From Amorphophallus konjac (lineage: Eukaryota; Streptophyta; Magnoliopsida; Alismatales; Araceae), in the NCBI GenBank assembly GCA_022559845.1, contig CM040125.1, positions 199,556,102-199,620,101 of the forward strand: a stretch of 64,000 nt of DNA, read 5' to 3'. How positions within the stretch are numbered: the first letter of the stretch is position 1; each line of letters starts with the position of its first letter. The notes beneath the pieces were generated by a model. It was not told where the DNA came from. It saw only the letters and a program-made list of their open reading frames with translations, and did not search any database. The translations under genes and the position numbers were made by a program. Positions 1 to 11,079 of the stretch are shown here, one piece after another.

Positions 1-1142
1 ATCAGTATCAGAGGAGCACAAGGTTAAACCGCTCAAAATATTCGTCGTCACCTACAAACGGCAACTAAGGAACAAGAAAAAGGTCAACAGGGATAAGCCC
101 ATTGTCTTCTACAAGGGTGACATGGCGCCTCATGCCCCACCAGAAGATGACTTGGGTTGGCCCAAGCTAGCCGACGGTACCCCGGAAGCGGTCCAAATAA
201 TAAACGACCTACCACAACACATTCGGGAGATGTGCCTAAAGCAACATATTCCCCAATGGTAAGATTCCGCATGATGTGAATACTTTCACCAGTTGTGCAC
301 TCATTCCCAGGTCCGTGGGCAACCCCCATTCTCCCACAAAGATACAAGGGGACTCGGCTAGAACCAAGCCCAAGACTTCCTCGTCTACTATGCGGTCAAT
401 GTCATAAGTCTGATACTGCCAGTCAATGACCAGACTAATGTCGATATGAAATTCAATAGCTCTGGGGATGCGAAAGAGAAGATCCTGATCTCGCTCCCCA
501 CCAGGTCCAGTACCCCAGTTCAGGTGAGTGATGAGCCTTCACCACTCTCTGGCAAAGAAATCGGGGCTAACTAAGCTCCCCTTGCCTCCTAGACTATTGA
601 AGAATCCCGTTCTGCCAACTTTCCCAATAGGGAAGTTACCATGTACACTTGCAAGGAGGTTTTGTCATCTTTAGTGGGCAACCCCAGGGATGCTCCAGTG
701 GTATTAGTCGATAATTGTCGAAAAAGACAAATCACATCCAGAGATGGCTCGACAGAAGCCTCACCGTCGTCGACTGATGACACCAAGGGATCCCCATTAA
801 CAGATGTTGGTGGCCCAGAACAACCCATGCCAGGATCCAGTAATGATGATTGTCCAGTTCCACCAGCGTCAACTAGCAGCATCGAAAATCAAGAAGTGTA
901 CAAAATCGACACTGATCATGAAGATTTCATCGACTTCCAACCTGCTCCTCCTGAGCTGGAGGACGGTGGCCAGACAACTGTTGATGAACTCGTCGAGATC
1001 AACCTTGGTGAAGCCGAAACCCACCAGCCAACGTTTGTCAGTGCTCTCCTCACCAAAGTAGAGAAGTAGGACTACAAACAACTCCTGCTCGAATACAAAG
1101 ACTGCTTCACCTTGATGTACAAGGAGATGCCAGGGCTAGACC
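1..1142 (+). pseudogene. Ty3/Tat-like pol fragment F, region upstream of RT
   Basis: This is the protease-to-RT spacer of an old Ty3/gypsy polyprotein. The longest open piece (641-1069) is acidic and ends in the stretch that normally precedes reverse transcriptase: after a stop codon the frame continues with YKQLLLEYKDCF, then KEMPGLD, a pattern typical of Tat-lineage elements. Several stops lie upstream (for example near 260 and 590). The frame breaks exactly at AGACC (1138-1142) and resumes after AGACC at 3540-3544, so the solo LTR at 1143-3539 was inserted here. Start and protease lie outside the window. Non-functional; family assignment rests on the matching RT fragment at 3545. Confidence 0.75.
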
Positions 1143-3539
1143 TGATGGGGGCATCCCTTGCCCCTCTACATTTTCAAGGCTCAGATTGTTCGTCGGCATG
1201 CGTCATTATGTTTGTCATATTTTTCTAAGTCTAGTCATGCTATTTTTATATTTTATTTGAGTCATAAACTATGTAATTTTCCCTTTATTTGAGTCTGGTA
1301 CCTAGGTTTGAGAGTCATTTACCTAAGTTGAATGTCATTAGGTTGATTAGGTTGGTTAATGGGCCCAATTCAATAGGCTAGGCCCAGGGGCGCCCCTCCC
1401 TGGTCTGTCTGGTCATTATGTCAATTGTCTAGGGTCAGTATGGTCATGTGAAAAGTCATGTGAGTCTATAAATAGCCCATTCCCCTCTCTCATTTGTAAC
1501 TCTTGATGTTCAATTGCAATATAAGAATTTTCAGATATTTGAGTGATTTCCTTGGACTGAGAAGCTCCCCCTCTCCCTCTCTCTCCCTTCTCGCTCCCTC
1601 TAGAAGTGTGCACCCCTTTCTCTCTCCTCCCCCCTCCCACCTACTTTCTCTCTCTTCCCCCCTCCAATAACTCACTCCAAGTCCCCAATAGCCCCTCTTT
1701 ACTCCACCCCAGCCCCAAGAGATCCTTCACCTATCCCCACTCCACCCTCCAACCACCAACAACCCACTCCCCTTCCCCAAGCACCCCTCTCATCTCCCAA
1801 GGAAAAAGCACCCCTTCCCTTCCCCAACACAACCCTTCCCATCCCCAAGACCCCCATTAATAACTTCCATTAAGCCACATTCCAACATTGAGAGAGATCT
1901 CTCCTTCCCTCTCTCCTTCCCAACCCAAATTCGCAGCTCCCCCTTCCTCCACCTGCTAGACCACCTTCCAGCCCCCATTCTGCCCCTCCCACACCTTGAA
2001 TCGCCCCCTACCAGACCCCCTCACAGCCAGGGGTCACCCACACACCCATCCACCCCATTTCCCATCCCATCTACCCCATTTCCCATCACCTATCACCACC
2101 CTGTTCATCCCAGTTCACAGACAGAAGTCACGGGTCGAGTTACAAAGGCTGCCACGTCTTCACCACGCATTTTCAGGTGGTGTACCTTATACTAATGGAA
2201 AGCTTGACAAGGCTGCTTCATCGGTGAGGTGGTCTCGTCGTCGTTCGACTTCAGAGCTGCTAGGAGGAGTCATCTCCGTCAGACTACGCATTGCTCCCAA
2301 GCAGACAGCTAGCAGTGACTTTTAGAGGGTCCCACGACCAGCACCCTGGGCTTCTTGAGGCGCTGTTTGGTTGAAGACTTCTGCTATGAGTTCTCTTTCA
2401 TCTCCAAGAAGCAGAGCATCGTTTGAAGCCCGAAGTACAAAGTTCCAAATTTCCTACCTAGAGTGCGCTGGTCAGTCCAAGCGGAGATAGATTCGAGCTC
2501 CTTCCAATTTTCTGACCATCGCGGTCAGCTCTGACCTCCGCTGGTGGCCCCGTGGGTCTCCGTTCGAAGAGGGTACGACCATGAATCAAACAGCTCTAGC
2601 CTTGCCTGATTCAGAGCTCGGGAGAATCCGTGGTGGCCTCACCTTCCAGCTGCAGTGACTCAGAAGCTACTAGGTCCCGAATCAAACAGCCATGTTCACG
2701 ACTCTGCCCCGACCGTCACCGCCAACAAGAAAATCCTTAAAAATTCTGACGTCATCCTGGGTCAACCTTGGAGGTTTTTACACTGGTTTTATCGCTAATG
2801 GAGTTTGGAGGAGTCCACAACGGCACCAACACCGACTGTCTATCCACTGTTCCAGAGGGTTGGCAGAACCGGCGGTCTTCGTCCACTTCAGCTTCTAGCA
2901 TAGTTTTTCCCACCCCGCCTGGCCGGCTGACCGCCCCTCCCTGCGTGGAGGTACATTTTGGTTTTAAAACTAATCCCCATCCCTAGTCCAACCCCCTTGC
3001 AAGGGGCGTAGTGATTGTAACTTGTTATTTCAGGCTGAAGCTTCATCGGCGCGGCGTGCGGGTAGGCCCACGCTTCCTCGCTCGCCTTCATCTCTGGTCG
3101 GGGTCGGCATCTTCACGCCGATCAGGTGAGCATCTGATCACTCTCCTCTACTGGTAGCATTATCTTTGCTGACTTATTATTACTTTGAATTTCCCGTCGG
3201 ACGGTGAGCGAGTGTCCGATCCAGAATCCACCAAATCGTGTGCCACCGCGGAGCGAGTTGCGAGAGAGTCATTACATCCCACGCCCTCGGCGTGCTGGCC
3301 ACCCATGAAATTGGGCATCCCGGGCCCTTAGGGGTCTAGCATCTAGCTTGCCAAATCCCCCAGAGCATCAAGGTCCCGTCCTAGACCCTCTCCATCATAA
3401 TCGAGTTGCCTACAGGCACATGTGCGTTACACGGGTGAGTTCGCTTAAGGGATATCACCGGGTATGTTGGATTGCTTGCGAGTCATAGGTCCAAGGGCAT
3501 CGGTCGAGTGGCTGCCACCCCCAAGCTGGTGTCACATCA
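1143..3539 (+). mobile_element. Solo LTR, same family as element E
   Basis: A 2397-bp LTR bounded by TGATG...CATCA and by a perfect 5-bp duplication AGACC (1138-1142 and 3540-3544). Its reverse complement aligns through most of its length with the E LTR at 5790-8180, including the shared CCAGCACGCCGAGGGCGTGG block and the U3 end rich in TCAAATAAA. No internal region is present, so this is a solo LTR left by LTR-LTR recombination. It is clearly diverged from the E LTRs, so it is a related subfamily rather than a sister copy. The sense strand is plus. A pyrimidine-rich run (about 1560-1900) follows its TATA box. Confidence 0.88.
1467..1474 (+). promoter_or_regulatory. TATA box of solo LTR
   Basis: TATAAATA lies about 325 bp inside the LTR and is followed by the pyrimidine-rich stretch. 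The same box is present in the E LTR on the minus strand at 7852-7859, which supports it as the conserved promoter of this LTR family. Confidence 0.6.
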
Positions 3540-3544
3540 AGACC

Positions 3545-4268
3545 CCTCCGTGGTGTAGCATGAGCTAGCCATTTCTCTCTCAGCAACTCTAGTCAAACAT
3601 CCACAGCGGCGTATGACCCATGAGTTGGAACTACAAGTTCTTGGCGAAGTCAATAAAATGGCAGAGGTCGACTTCATCGAGCCATGCATCTACCCGATCT
3701 GGCTCACCAACATCGTCTCAGTCAAGAAGAAAAATGGTCAAGTTCGCTTTTACGTCGACTTCCGAGACCTCAACAAAGCGTGTCCAAAGGATGACTTCCT
3801 AGTATCAATCACAGAAACAATGGTTGACATGACCACCAGACATGAAGCCTTGTCATTCATGGATGGGTCATCCGGTTATAACTAGATCTCGATGTCCCTT
3901 AAGGACAATAACCACACAGCCTTCCGGTCCCACAAAGGGATTTTAAACTACAAGTGCATGCCCTTTGGTTCGAAGAATGCCGACGCTACTTACCAGAGGG
4001 CCATGATCAAAATATTCGACAAGATACTGCACAACAATGTCGAATGCTATGTCGACGACCTCGTCGTCAAGACAAAAAAGCGGGAAGACCATCTACATGA
4101 TCTACGCCAAGTTTTTAACCGACTCCAGCAATACGGGCTCAAAATGAACCCTATGAAATGCCCCTTCGGCATATCCAGTGGCAAGTTTCTCGGCTTCATC
4201 ATTAGATACCAAGGAATTGAGGTGGACCCCAGCAAGATCAAAGTAATCCGAGAGCTTCAGGTCCTTCC
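3545..4268 (+). pseudogene. Ty3/Tat-like reverse transcriptase fragment F
   Basis: Reverse transcriptase of the same element as 1-1142. Landmarks in order: KMAEVDFIEP, VDFRDLNKACPKDD, LSFMDGSSGYN, MPFGSKNADATYQRAM, YVDDLVVK (the catalytic YVDD is intact), and KCPFGISSGKFLGF. The stop TAG at 3883-3885 replaces the Gln codon of the usual SGYNQI motif; the frame is otherwise maintained to 4268. The gene stops abruptly after the thumb region because the LTR of element G begins at 4269. RNase H and integrase of F are expected beyond the right edge of the window. The NKACPKDD and MPFG motifs match the Tat branch. Confidence 0.85.
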
Positions 4269-4370
4269 TGTTGGATAAATGTTGTTTTGATAATTTCTCT
4301 CTACAAGTCATTGGTTAAATCAACCTTGAAACTCATGGAACATCCTTTCTGAATGACTAGGTATAAGGAG

Positions 4371-4792
4371 TGTCGACCTCACCATCGCTAGTGTCAACCT
4401 CACCAACTTCATCAAGCTGATGTGCGCTAAAATCACCAAGGGAAACAACAAAGGAAGTGTTGACCTCAATTCTCAGAGTGTTGACACCAGTGCTATTCCA
4501 GTAACTATTGCTATCACCTTATGTTAAAGAAGTGTCGACCTCAGTCTCTCAAGTGCCGACCTCACGATCACAACAAGCACTCTGCAAAGCAGCCATCGTA
4601 AGAAGTGTCGACCTCACATCTATAGGAGGTCGACCTCAGGCTTTCCCAGAAGCAGTTGTACTCAAGTTTTTGTAAAGACGTGTCAACCTCACATTTACAA
4701 GAGGTCAACCTCAGGGCCTTCCAGAAGCTGTTTAAACTAGATTTTGTGAAGTAGTGTCGACCTCACTTCCCAACAGGTCGACCTTACTGAAG
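4371..4792 (+). repeat. U3 motif array GTCGACCTCA in element G
   Basis: About a dozen copies of (A)GTGTCGACCTCA or AGGTCGACCTCA, with variants TCAACCTCA and TTGACCTCA, spaced irregularly 20-70 bp apart. The array lies 400-800 bp upstream of the G TATA box. The spacing is irregular and the DNA between copies is unrelated, so these look like retained binding sites rather than a simple tandem repeat. Confidence 0.75.
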
Positions 4793-5191
4793 GAAAATCT
4801 TAAAAAACTTCTGACAGATCTGTCCTTTCAAAGATAGTACAGTGGACAGAAAAGTCTGACGTAAACCTCTGTAAACTAGTTTTTTGACGGCTGGAAGAAA
4901 TTCCTAGGAACTCCCAAACGTCTCCATCATCATTAGTGTCCAAAGGATGACTTCACTCCAAATATCTCCTAGTACAGATCCTTGGAAAAGGGTGTCTCAC
5001 TGCCAGCACTGCCACCTGCGACAGCCAGTTGAACTTTGTCTGAAAGAAGTCTTTCCCACTGGTAAAAGGACGTCCTCTCTAACTTCAGAGTTTAAGGAGA
5101 TGCAAGTTTCTTTGGTCAAATAGCCTTTGAATACTCCATCAAATCAAAAATTGCAGAACTTCCTTTTGGACGGAAAAATCCCAACTGAGCC

Positions 5192-5199
5192 TATATATA
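5192..5199 (+). promoter_or_regulatory. TATA box of element G LTR
   Basis: TATATATA in the context GAGCCTATATATATAGCACG, about 920 bp into the LTR, downstream of the motif array and upstream of a leader-like stretch. This is the position expected of a U3/R boundary. Confidence 0.6.
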
Positions 5200-5533
5200 T
5201 AGCACGCCACCTCCTCTGTTAGAGCTGCTGCCTGAGCAACCATAAGCCTGGAGAAGCCTTGAACATGAGAGAAGAAAAAGGGAAAAGAGCTTTTGTTTTA
5301 ATCCTCCAAAGAAAGAGTTGCGAGATAGAGAGAAGAAGAGTGCAGCCAGCCATCTATCTCAGCCCTGCAGTTCCACAAGTTTTTTAGACTTTTCTTTCGA
5401 TCTTGTGTTTCTTCATTTTCAAACATCTTGCATGTGTGAGAGCTGCAGTTGCAGCGTGAGTGTGTTTGTCTTCCTATTGTTGTTTCTGCTCTTTCTTGTG
5501 TGATTTTAATCGCAATGTGGTTTGAGGACTTAT

Positions 5534-5669
<136 letters not shown>

Positions 5670-5789
5670 CTTTTGGCCATAGAGTGGAAGCCTTACCAAG
5701 TTGGTAAGGGCTGGACGTAGCTTTGCCTTGTGGCAGACGAACCTCCTTAAAAAGACTTGTGTTGTGGTTTTATTCCCATATCTTCTATC

Positions 5790-8180
5790 TGATGTGAAAC
5801 GACCCCTTGGACCTAGATTCACAAGCAACCAAACCGAACGGCGGACACACTCTAGCAGGTTCACCCGCGTAGCGCACACCAGGGTCCGTAGGTGGACCGG
5901 CGATGATGATGAGAGTTCAAGGTTGGACTTTACGGTTCCAGGGTATGGCTAGCTTGGGGAGGATCCCAATGGGCTAGGAATCCCCAATTCACGGGCGGCC
6001 AGCACGCCGAGGGCATGGGATGAAGGGTAGCTCTCACAACTCGCCCGCACTGGCACTCAATTAATCAAAAATTGGAGTGAGCACTCTCTCATAGCCGATG
6101 GAGCAACCAGAAATAATACTAATCTAAGCAATGCAAATCCAGCAAAGGGTGGGGTCCACAGCTCACCTGGTCGGCATGAAGACGCCGACCCCGACTGGAG
6201 ACGAGGGCGAGCGGGGAAGCGTGGGCTACCCGCATGTCGCGCCGATGACGCTTCGGCCGAAGACCTGCTAGTACATGCACTACTCCCTCACAGAGGGGTT
6301 GGAATAGGGGTGGGGAAGTCCAATTAGAACCAAAAGGTACCTCCACGTAGAGAGGGGCTGTGAGGCGGCCAGGCGGGGGTGGGTGATAACTAAATTAAGC
6401 CGAGTCGGCGATCGTTGCTGGTTCTGTCCACTTCTCGAACAGCCTGACAGGGAGTCGACGACGGGGCCTCCACGAACTCCACCGAGCTCTGCTGATGATG
6501 AAACTAGTGCCAAAACTTCCTGGGTTGGCCCAAGAGGATGCCCAAATTATTGGAGCATTTTCTGACGTCGACGATGGCCGGGGCAGGGTCGGGACCAGGA
6601 CTGATCCGTTCTGGTTCTGACTCTTCCCGCAGTGCTACTGTTGGAAGAGGAGGCCATCGCAATCACTCCTGTGCTCCGATGAGGGTGAGACCAAAGCCGT
6701 TGCGATCGTGGACAAGTCTTCTTAGAACGGAGACCCACGGGGTCATCGGAAGAGGTCGAAGCAGACACCAAGACCCAGAACAGTGATAGGGTGTCCGATC
6801 AGACCAAGGTGGAACTGACCCATCGGACCATAGGGAGAAAATCTGGAACTCTATGCTCCGGGATCCAAATGGCTCCCTTCTTGTTGGTGCTGATAGAGGC
6901 CTTGGAGGAGAAGACCTCAGCCAAAAATCACGTCCAAAGTAGTCCTGGAGCAGTCGTGGTTGCTTCTTCTCTTGGATTCTGGTTCTCCGCCAGAGTAGTT
7001 CTGCCCAGTGGGGGGAGATTGGCTCCTCTGGACAGTAGGAACCTCGGATGATGGCGAGACCACCTCTCCTATGATGCAGCCTTGACGAGATTTCCAGCAA
7101 TATAGGGCTTGCCACCAGGAACTTCGTGGAGAGAACGGGATAGCCTCTGCAACCAGAAGCTTCTCTGCTCCCTACGAGCTACTGCTGGGTCTGAAGTTGG
7201 CCGATGGTGTAAGGACCAAGAGGGGGTGAGATATAGCAAGGGGGTGGGTGCTAATGGCTGTGGGTGATGGAGGAGGGGGTGTTAGGGGTTGGTGGGGGTG
7301 GTTGGGAGATGGAGGCGGCAGAACTAGCAGGTGGGGAGGACTTGTGCAGCCAGAGGTGGAGGGAATAGGCTGGTTGCAGCTAGCACAAGGGAGAGGAATG
7401 GAGAAGGGGGAGGTCAACCAAGCAAGGTGGAGGGGAGGTGGGGGGCTGCGACCAAGGTAGGTGAGGGGGCTGGGATTGATTGGGGTGCAGCCCTCAAGGG
7501 GAGGGAAATTCAAGTTGCGGCCTTGGGGAGGTGAAAGTGTGCTTGGGGAAGAGGGAGGGGTGCTTTGTAGAATGAAGAGGTGCCTAGGAGTACCAAAGGT
7601 TGCCTTGGAAGGAGGAGGGAGTAACGGTGGGGTTAAATGGGGTATGGGGAAGGGAGAGGGGTCTTAATGGGGATTCAATGGGGGAAGAGAGAGAGAGAAT
7701 TTGAAATTTGGGGGAGGGGAGGAGAGAGAATGGGGGTCGCCCCCTTTAGAGAGAGAGAGAGAGAGATGGGTTTCTCACCCTAGGGAAATTTAACTGGATT
7801 TCAAATTTTCTTTCAACTATTCATTAACCTCCAATGGAAAAAATGGGGCTCTATTTATAGGCATCCCACAATTTAAAATAAGTCCCTGACTTTTGGACTA
7901 ATGACAAGAAACCAAGGGGGAAGGGGGGTGCCCCATGGCCTAGCCCACTTAATTGGGCCCATTAACCAAACTAATCAACCCTATGACACGTAACTTAGGT
8001 AGATGACTCATTAACCTAGGTACTTAACTCAAATAAAAGGAAAATTACACAGTTTATGACTCAAATAAAATATAAAAGTTACATGCCACGACTTAAAAAA
8101 TGTGGCGAACAAGACGACGCACTACAGGCGAGCAACGGGATCCTCGAAAAAATATGGGATGGTCGGGTATGTCCCCATCA
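5790..8180 (-). repeat. Element E 3' LTR
   Basis: A 2391-bp LTR with TGATG...CATCA ends. On the plus strand it reads TGATGTGAAACG to GTCCCCATCA. The first ~1.45 kb on the plus strand aligns with the other E LTR at 40864-42278, and the whole aligns with the solo LTR at 1143-3539 in reverse. A minus-strand TATA box (TATAAATA, 7852-7859) is followed, in the sense direction, by a long run that is purine-rich on the plus strand (7230-7760). Open frames here (for example 6663-7115) are LTR DNA without recognisable protein. Confidence 0.85.
7852..7859 (-). promoter_or_regulatory. TATA box of element E LTR
   Basis: TATAAATA on the minus strand, at the same relative place as in the solo LTR (1467-1474). 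It lies about 320 bp from the U3 end. Confidence 0.55.
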
Positions 8181-8198
8181 TACCCCCGGGGTGCGGAG
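8181..8198 (-). other. Candidate polypurine tract of element E
   Basis: On the minus strand the bases just before the 3' LTR read ...CACCCCGGGGGTA and then TGATGGGG. A G-rich run directly at the LTR border is the expected primer for plus-strand synthesis, although this one is short and not purely purine. Confidence 0.4.
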
Positions 8199-8392
8199 AA
8201 CTCGACTCCGTCGAGTATGGGTCCACCCGGGGAAGTGATCCTCCAAAGCAGCTCCGGGCGAACCACGACCTCAAAACTCAACCCTGCGTCCGCAACCAGG
8301 GGACGATCCTTCATCCTCTCAAGGTGGCTCGGGCACACCGTCTTGCCGGCGATGGAACCCTGCTTTCCTAGTATTGCCTCCGTGTGCACATG

Positions 8393-9291
8393 TCAGGCTC
8401 TCAGGCTGATATAAGGTGGTACTCCGAGGGTGTCTCTCTCAAAGGTAGGCATAAACTTGAGGCACTCACTAGGATCCACCGTGGTGCCCTTAGAGGGTGC
8501 CGGCTCCACCACGTGAGAAATGGGGTATATCCCATAACCCATCGATAAGTCCAATCCATAAGCTGTGTTGTCACAACAACTCGAAACTTGGGAAGGTCCA
8601 AGTCCTCGTGCCCTCGATTTGGAGGTGACCCTAGGGTAGAGCCACTCCAATCTCACCATCACTAGATTGTCCATGGGGGACTCCAAGTGGCGCTCACGAG
8701 CTTTTGTCCGCTCCTTGTGAACCTCACCGCTCATCGTGAATTGCTTGTGTGTATGCTCATGCCATGCATCATGATGCGGTGAGTGGGTGTGAAAGAGGAT
8801 AGTGTGCAAAGGTGGACCGGGGCAACCATACAAAGACCTATCATGCTTTGATGCAATGAAGACTTTCATGGGCTCAGGGGGACCGGGGCAACCAAAGGTG
8901 GATCTATCGTGCATGGAGGTGGTAAATGCCGGGGGACCCGGGCATCCATGAATGCTCCTAACATGTGTAAGACCAATGATGAATGGGGGAGGGCCGTTAC
9001 ACGCAAATATGGACCAATCATGCATCCGACTTGACGTGTGGGTGTCATGAATGAAAGGACCCGACTTACTAATCATGCCAAGTGGTCCGAGGTGCCAAGA
9101 CATATGTTTTCCTTCCTCAAAGTTGACTTTCATGTATGGGTTTGTGGGTTGGCCTTTGAACTTCCACTTAAAAGGGTCAAAGGGGTCAAGGAAGGTGGAT
9201 AGCATGGAGTGGGGCACTTCCTCAATCCCTAAGTGTATATTGCCCAAAGTCAGGGCTCCCTTGGTGTAACTTGAGTCTTGGGAGAGATGGG
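8393..9291 (-). pseudogene. Element E gag, C-terminal part (split by element A)
   Basis: Minus-strand frame open for about 300 codons up to the left LTR of A. It joins in frame with the part at 39057-39503 once A and one copy of the TSD (ATGGG) are removed: codons for LDQAH on one side continue as LSQDSSYTKGAL on the other. The visible feature is four spaced copies of a motif of the form HDRS-x(2)-GCPGPP (variants FACNGPPP, IHGCPGPP, TFGCPGPP, LYGCPGPP), rich in Cys, Gly and Pro. I recognise no protease or zinc knuckle. It is probably a gag C-terminal extension; its role is unknown. Confidence 0.6.
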
Positions 9292-9514
9292 TGTTGACAC
9301 CCATTTTTTTACCGATAAGTTGAGTCATTTCTTTTACTATCATTTGTTGATGTCTCAAGTTGTCCATTACTCATTGGGCTATTTTCATGCATGTCTTTGG
9401 GCCTATTTTATGGGTACCTCCCTCTCTGGCTCGGTCTGCTTCAATTTAGGGATTAATGGGCCTTGATTTTGCTTAATTTATCACTTTTTTTCAATTTCAA
9501 GCGCCCAGCCTTTG

Positions 9515-9970
9515 CACGGTCAATCGCCTGGCCGTTCCGTAAATGTACGGTTGGTGCTGAGCCATTCATGTATTTATCAGATATTTATGTGATTTTCTGA
9601 ATTTCCACCGACAAGCTTTAGAACGGTTCTTATGAAGCCGTCCCAATTAATGGAACAGTATTCATATGGCCGTCCAGTTCCCAGAGTCCCAAAAGCGTTG
9701 GTTTTTTAGATAATTATCTGTTTATCTATTTTATTTGAATTTATCACCGACAAGCTCTGAACGGTTGGAGTTGGGCCGCCCTATTCGTTGAGTGATCTAG
9801 CAGTAGACCGTTCAATCCTTAAGAGTCAAACGGCGAAATAATCGGTTAGTTCGATGGATAATTGGATAATTTAACTATTTTATTTAATTTCCAATGACAG
9901 CCTTGGACGGTCTAGCCATAGATCGTGTAATAGGCTGGGCGGCCTATCGAGCGACTGCGTATTGGACCGA
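9515..9970 (+). repeat. Dyad array, A left LTR U3
   Basis: Repeated pairs of half-sites, e.g. ACGGTCAATCGCCTGGCCGT, ACGGTTCTTATGAAGCCGT and CGGTCTAGCCATAGATCGTG, each about 19-21 bp from outer end to outer end, separated by unrelated DNA of variable length. Only the half-sites and their spacing are conserved. The array lies about 200-650 bp upstream of the TATA box. Confidence 0.85.
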
Positions 9971-10173
9971 TTTCTGAGATTTTAGAGGATTTTCTCTCTC
10001 CAACCCGTGGTTTAATCCCCAACTTATTCCACCCATTTCTCCGCGAATTCTCTAACAAATAGGGTGCCGTTTGAATTGGTTCAGAGATGGGAGTATTATC
10101 TATGATTTTTATGCTATTATCTCATCCTAATTCTCACTAGAAACCTTAATTTCGAGGCTAGGTTTAAGGGCTC

Positions 10174-10181
10174 TATAAATA
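10174..10181 (+). promoter_or_regulatory. TATA box, element A left LTR
   Basis: TATAAATA in the context GGGCTCTATAAATAGGACCC. The right LTR has TATATATA at the same place (38181-38188), and C has TATAAATA at 48049-48056. Confidence 0.7.
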
Positions 10182-11060
10182 GGACCCTTAGTCTAGGCTT
10201 TGAAAGGGGGGAAAGATCTAAGGTCGACGGCGAAGCCCTGTCGAATTCTAGAGTGACCTATAGTCAGGGAGGGAGGCTTTTTACGTCCACATAAGCCTCT
10301 GATTCAAGGAGTAGTGTTGATTTTGAGTCTTCGTTTGATAGTCCCACCATCCTTTTCTTCATTGCATGCATCGTTTTCTTCCCCTTTTCCCACATTTTTT
10401 CTACTCTAGCACATCATACACACACCCTCCTATTGTTTTTCCATGCCCCTAGGGGTTTAAAAACTCCGAGGTATCCCCCATTCCGATTTATTATGTTTAT
10501 TTCTGTCTATTCTCATAGATACTACACCTCACAGTTCTGATCTTGGGTTTTCCTTTGTGTTTTCCTCTATGTTTTGCAGGTCAGCAGCATACTAGCACGA
10601 GGCCCATCCTTTCTGGCCGACCGGAAGGGGTGGAGGTCTAGATCCTACAACTTAAAACCTGTTGGAATTGAGCAGTCATCTTCATGTCCGTCTGAGTAAT
10701 AGCGCGGTCTTCTCAGAGCCGTTCTTTGTTCCTCGGTGGCTTCCTCTGGACCGTTCTCCTCTCCAGCCAGGCTTCATCCCGCGTTCGTCCCAGCACTGGT
10801 GAGCGATCTGTCAATTGACCATTCATTAATAGGGTGGTTCTCCCCGAGCCGTTTATTTCTGCAGTGCTATCCATAGGTGAGTGTCTCCCTTTTCCAAGGT
10901 ACGGGTGTATTTATTTTACATTTCGGAACCTTGGTGGTGATCACGATCACACTTGCGTCCTTCCACTCTGCCATCTTCAGTTCATTATTTTCTTACATTG
11001 ATATAGTAGAGGGATTGGAAGGATACAAAGGAAGGGAAAACATGTCTACACCCTCTTTTT

Positions 11061-11079
11061 TGCCGATCACGGTGGGACA
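11061..11079 (+). other. Primer-binding site of element A
   Basis: TGCCGATCACGGTGGGACA, ten bases after the LTR. C has TGGCGATCACGGTGGGACA at the same place, so A has one change (G to C) in the base that pairs with the tRNA CCA end. The site resembles the TGGCGA-type primer sites of other Tat/Ogre elements; I have not identified the tRNA. Confidence 0.7.

Larger units (their letters stand above)
9292..11050 (+). repeat. Element A left LTR
   Basis: 1759 bp, TGTTGACACCC...CATGTCTACA. It contains the ACGGTC/GACCGT dyad array in U3 (9515-9970), TATAAATA at 10174-10181 and a second, smaller dyad group near its 3' end (10694-10855). The start is shared with the C LTR (TGTTGACACCCATTTT), showing that A and C are one family. 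Confidence 0.93.

Noticed and set aside
1416..2325. Pro/Ser-rich ORFs on plus and Arg/Gly-rich ORFs on minus
   Set aside because: They are produced by the pyrimidine-rich stretch of the solo LTR.
6119..7667. Many overlapping ORFs of 60-150 codons on both strands
   Set aside because: They lie inside the E LTR, do not stay open in the other E LTR or the solo LTR, and show no protein motif; the biased composition explains the openness.
9292..9367. ATG at 9367 as start of the 324-codon minus-strand frame
   Set aside because: The first codons lie in the LTR of the inserted element A; the true frame of E continues from 39057, so this start is an artefact of insertion.
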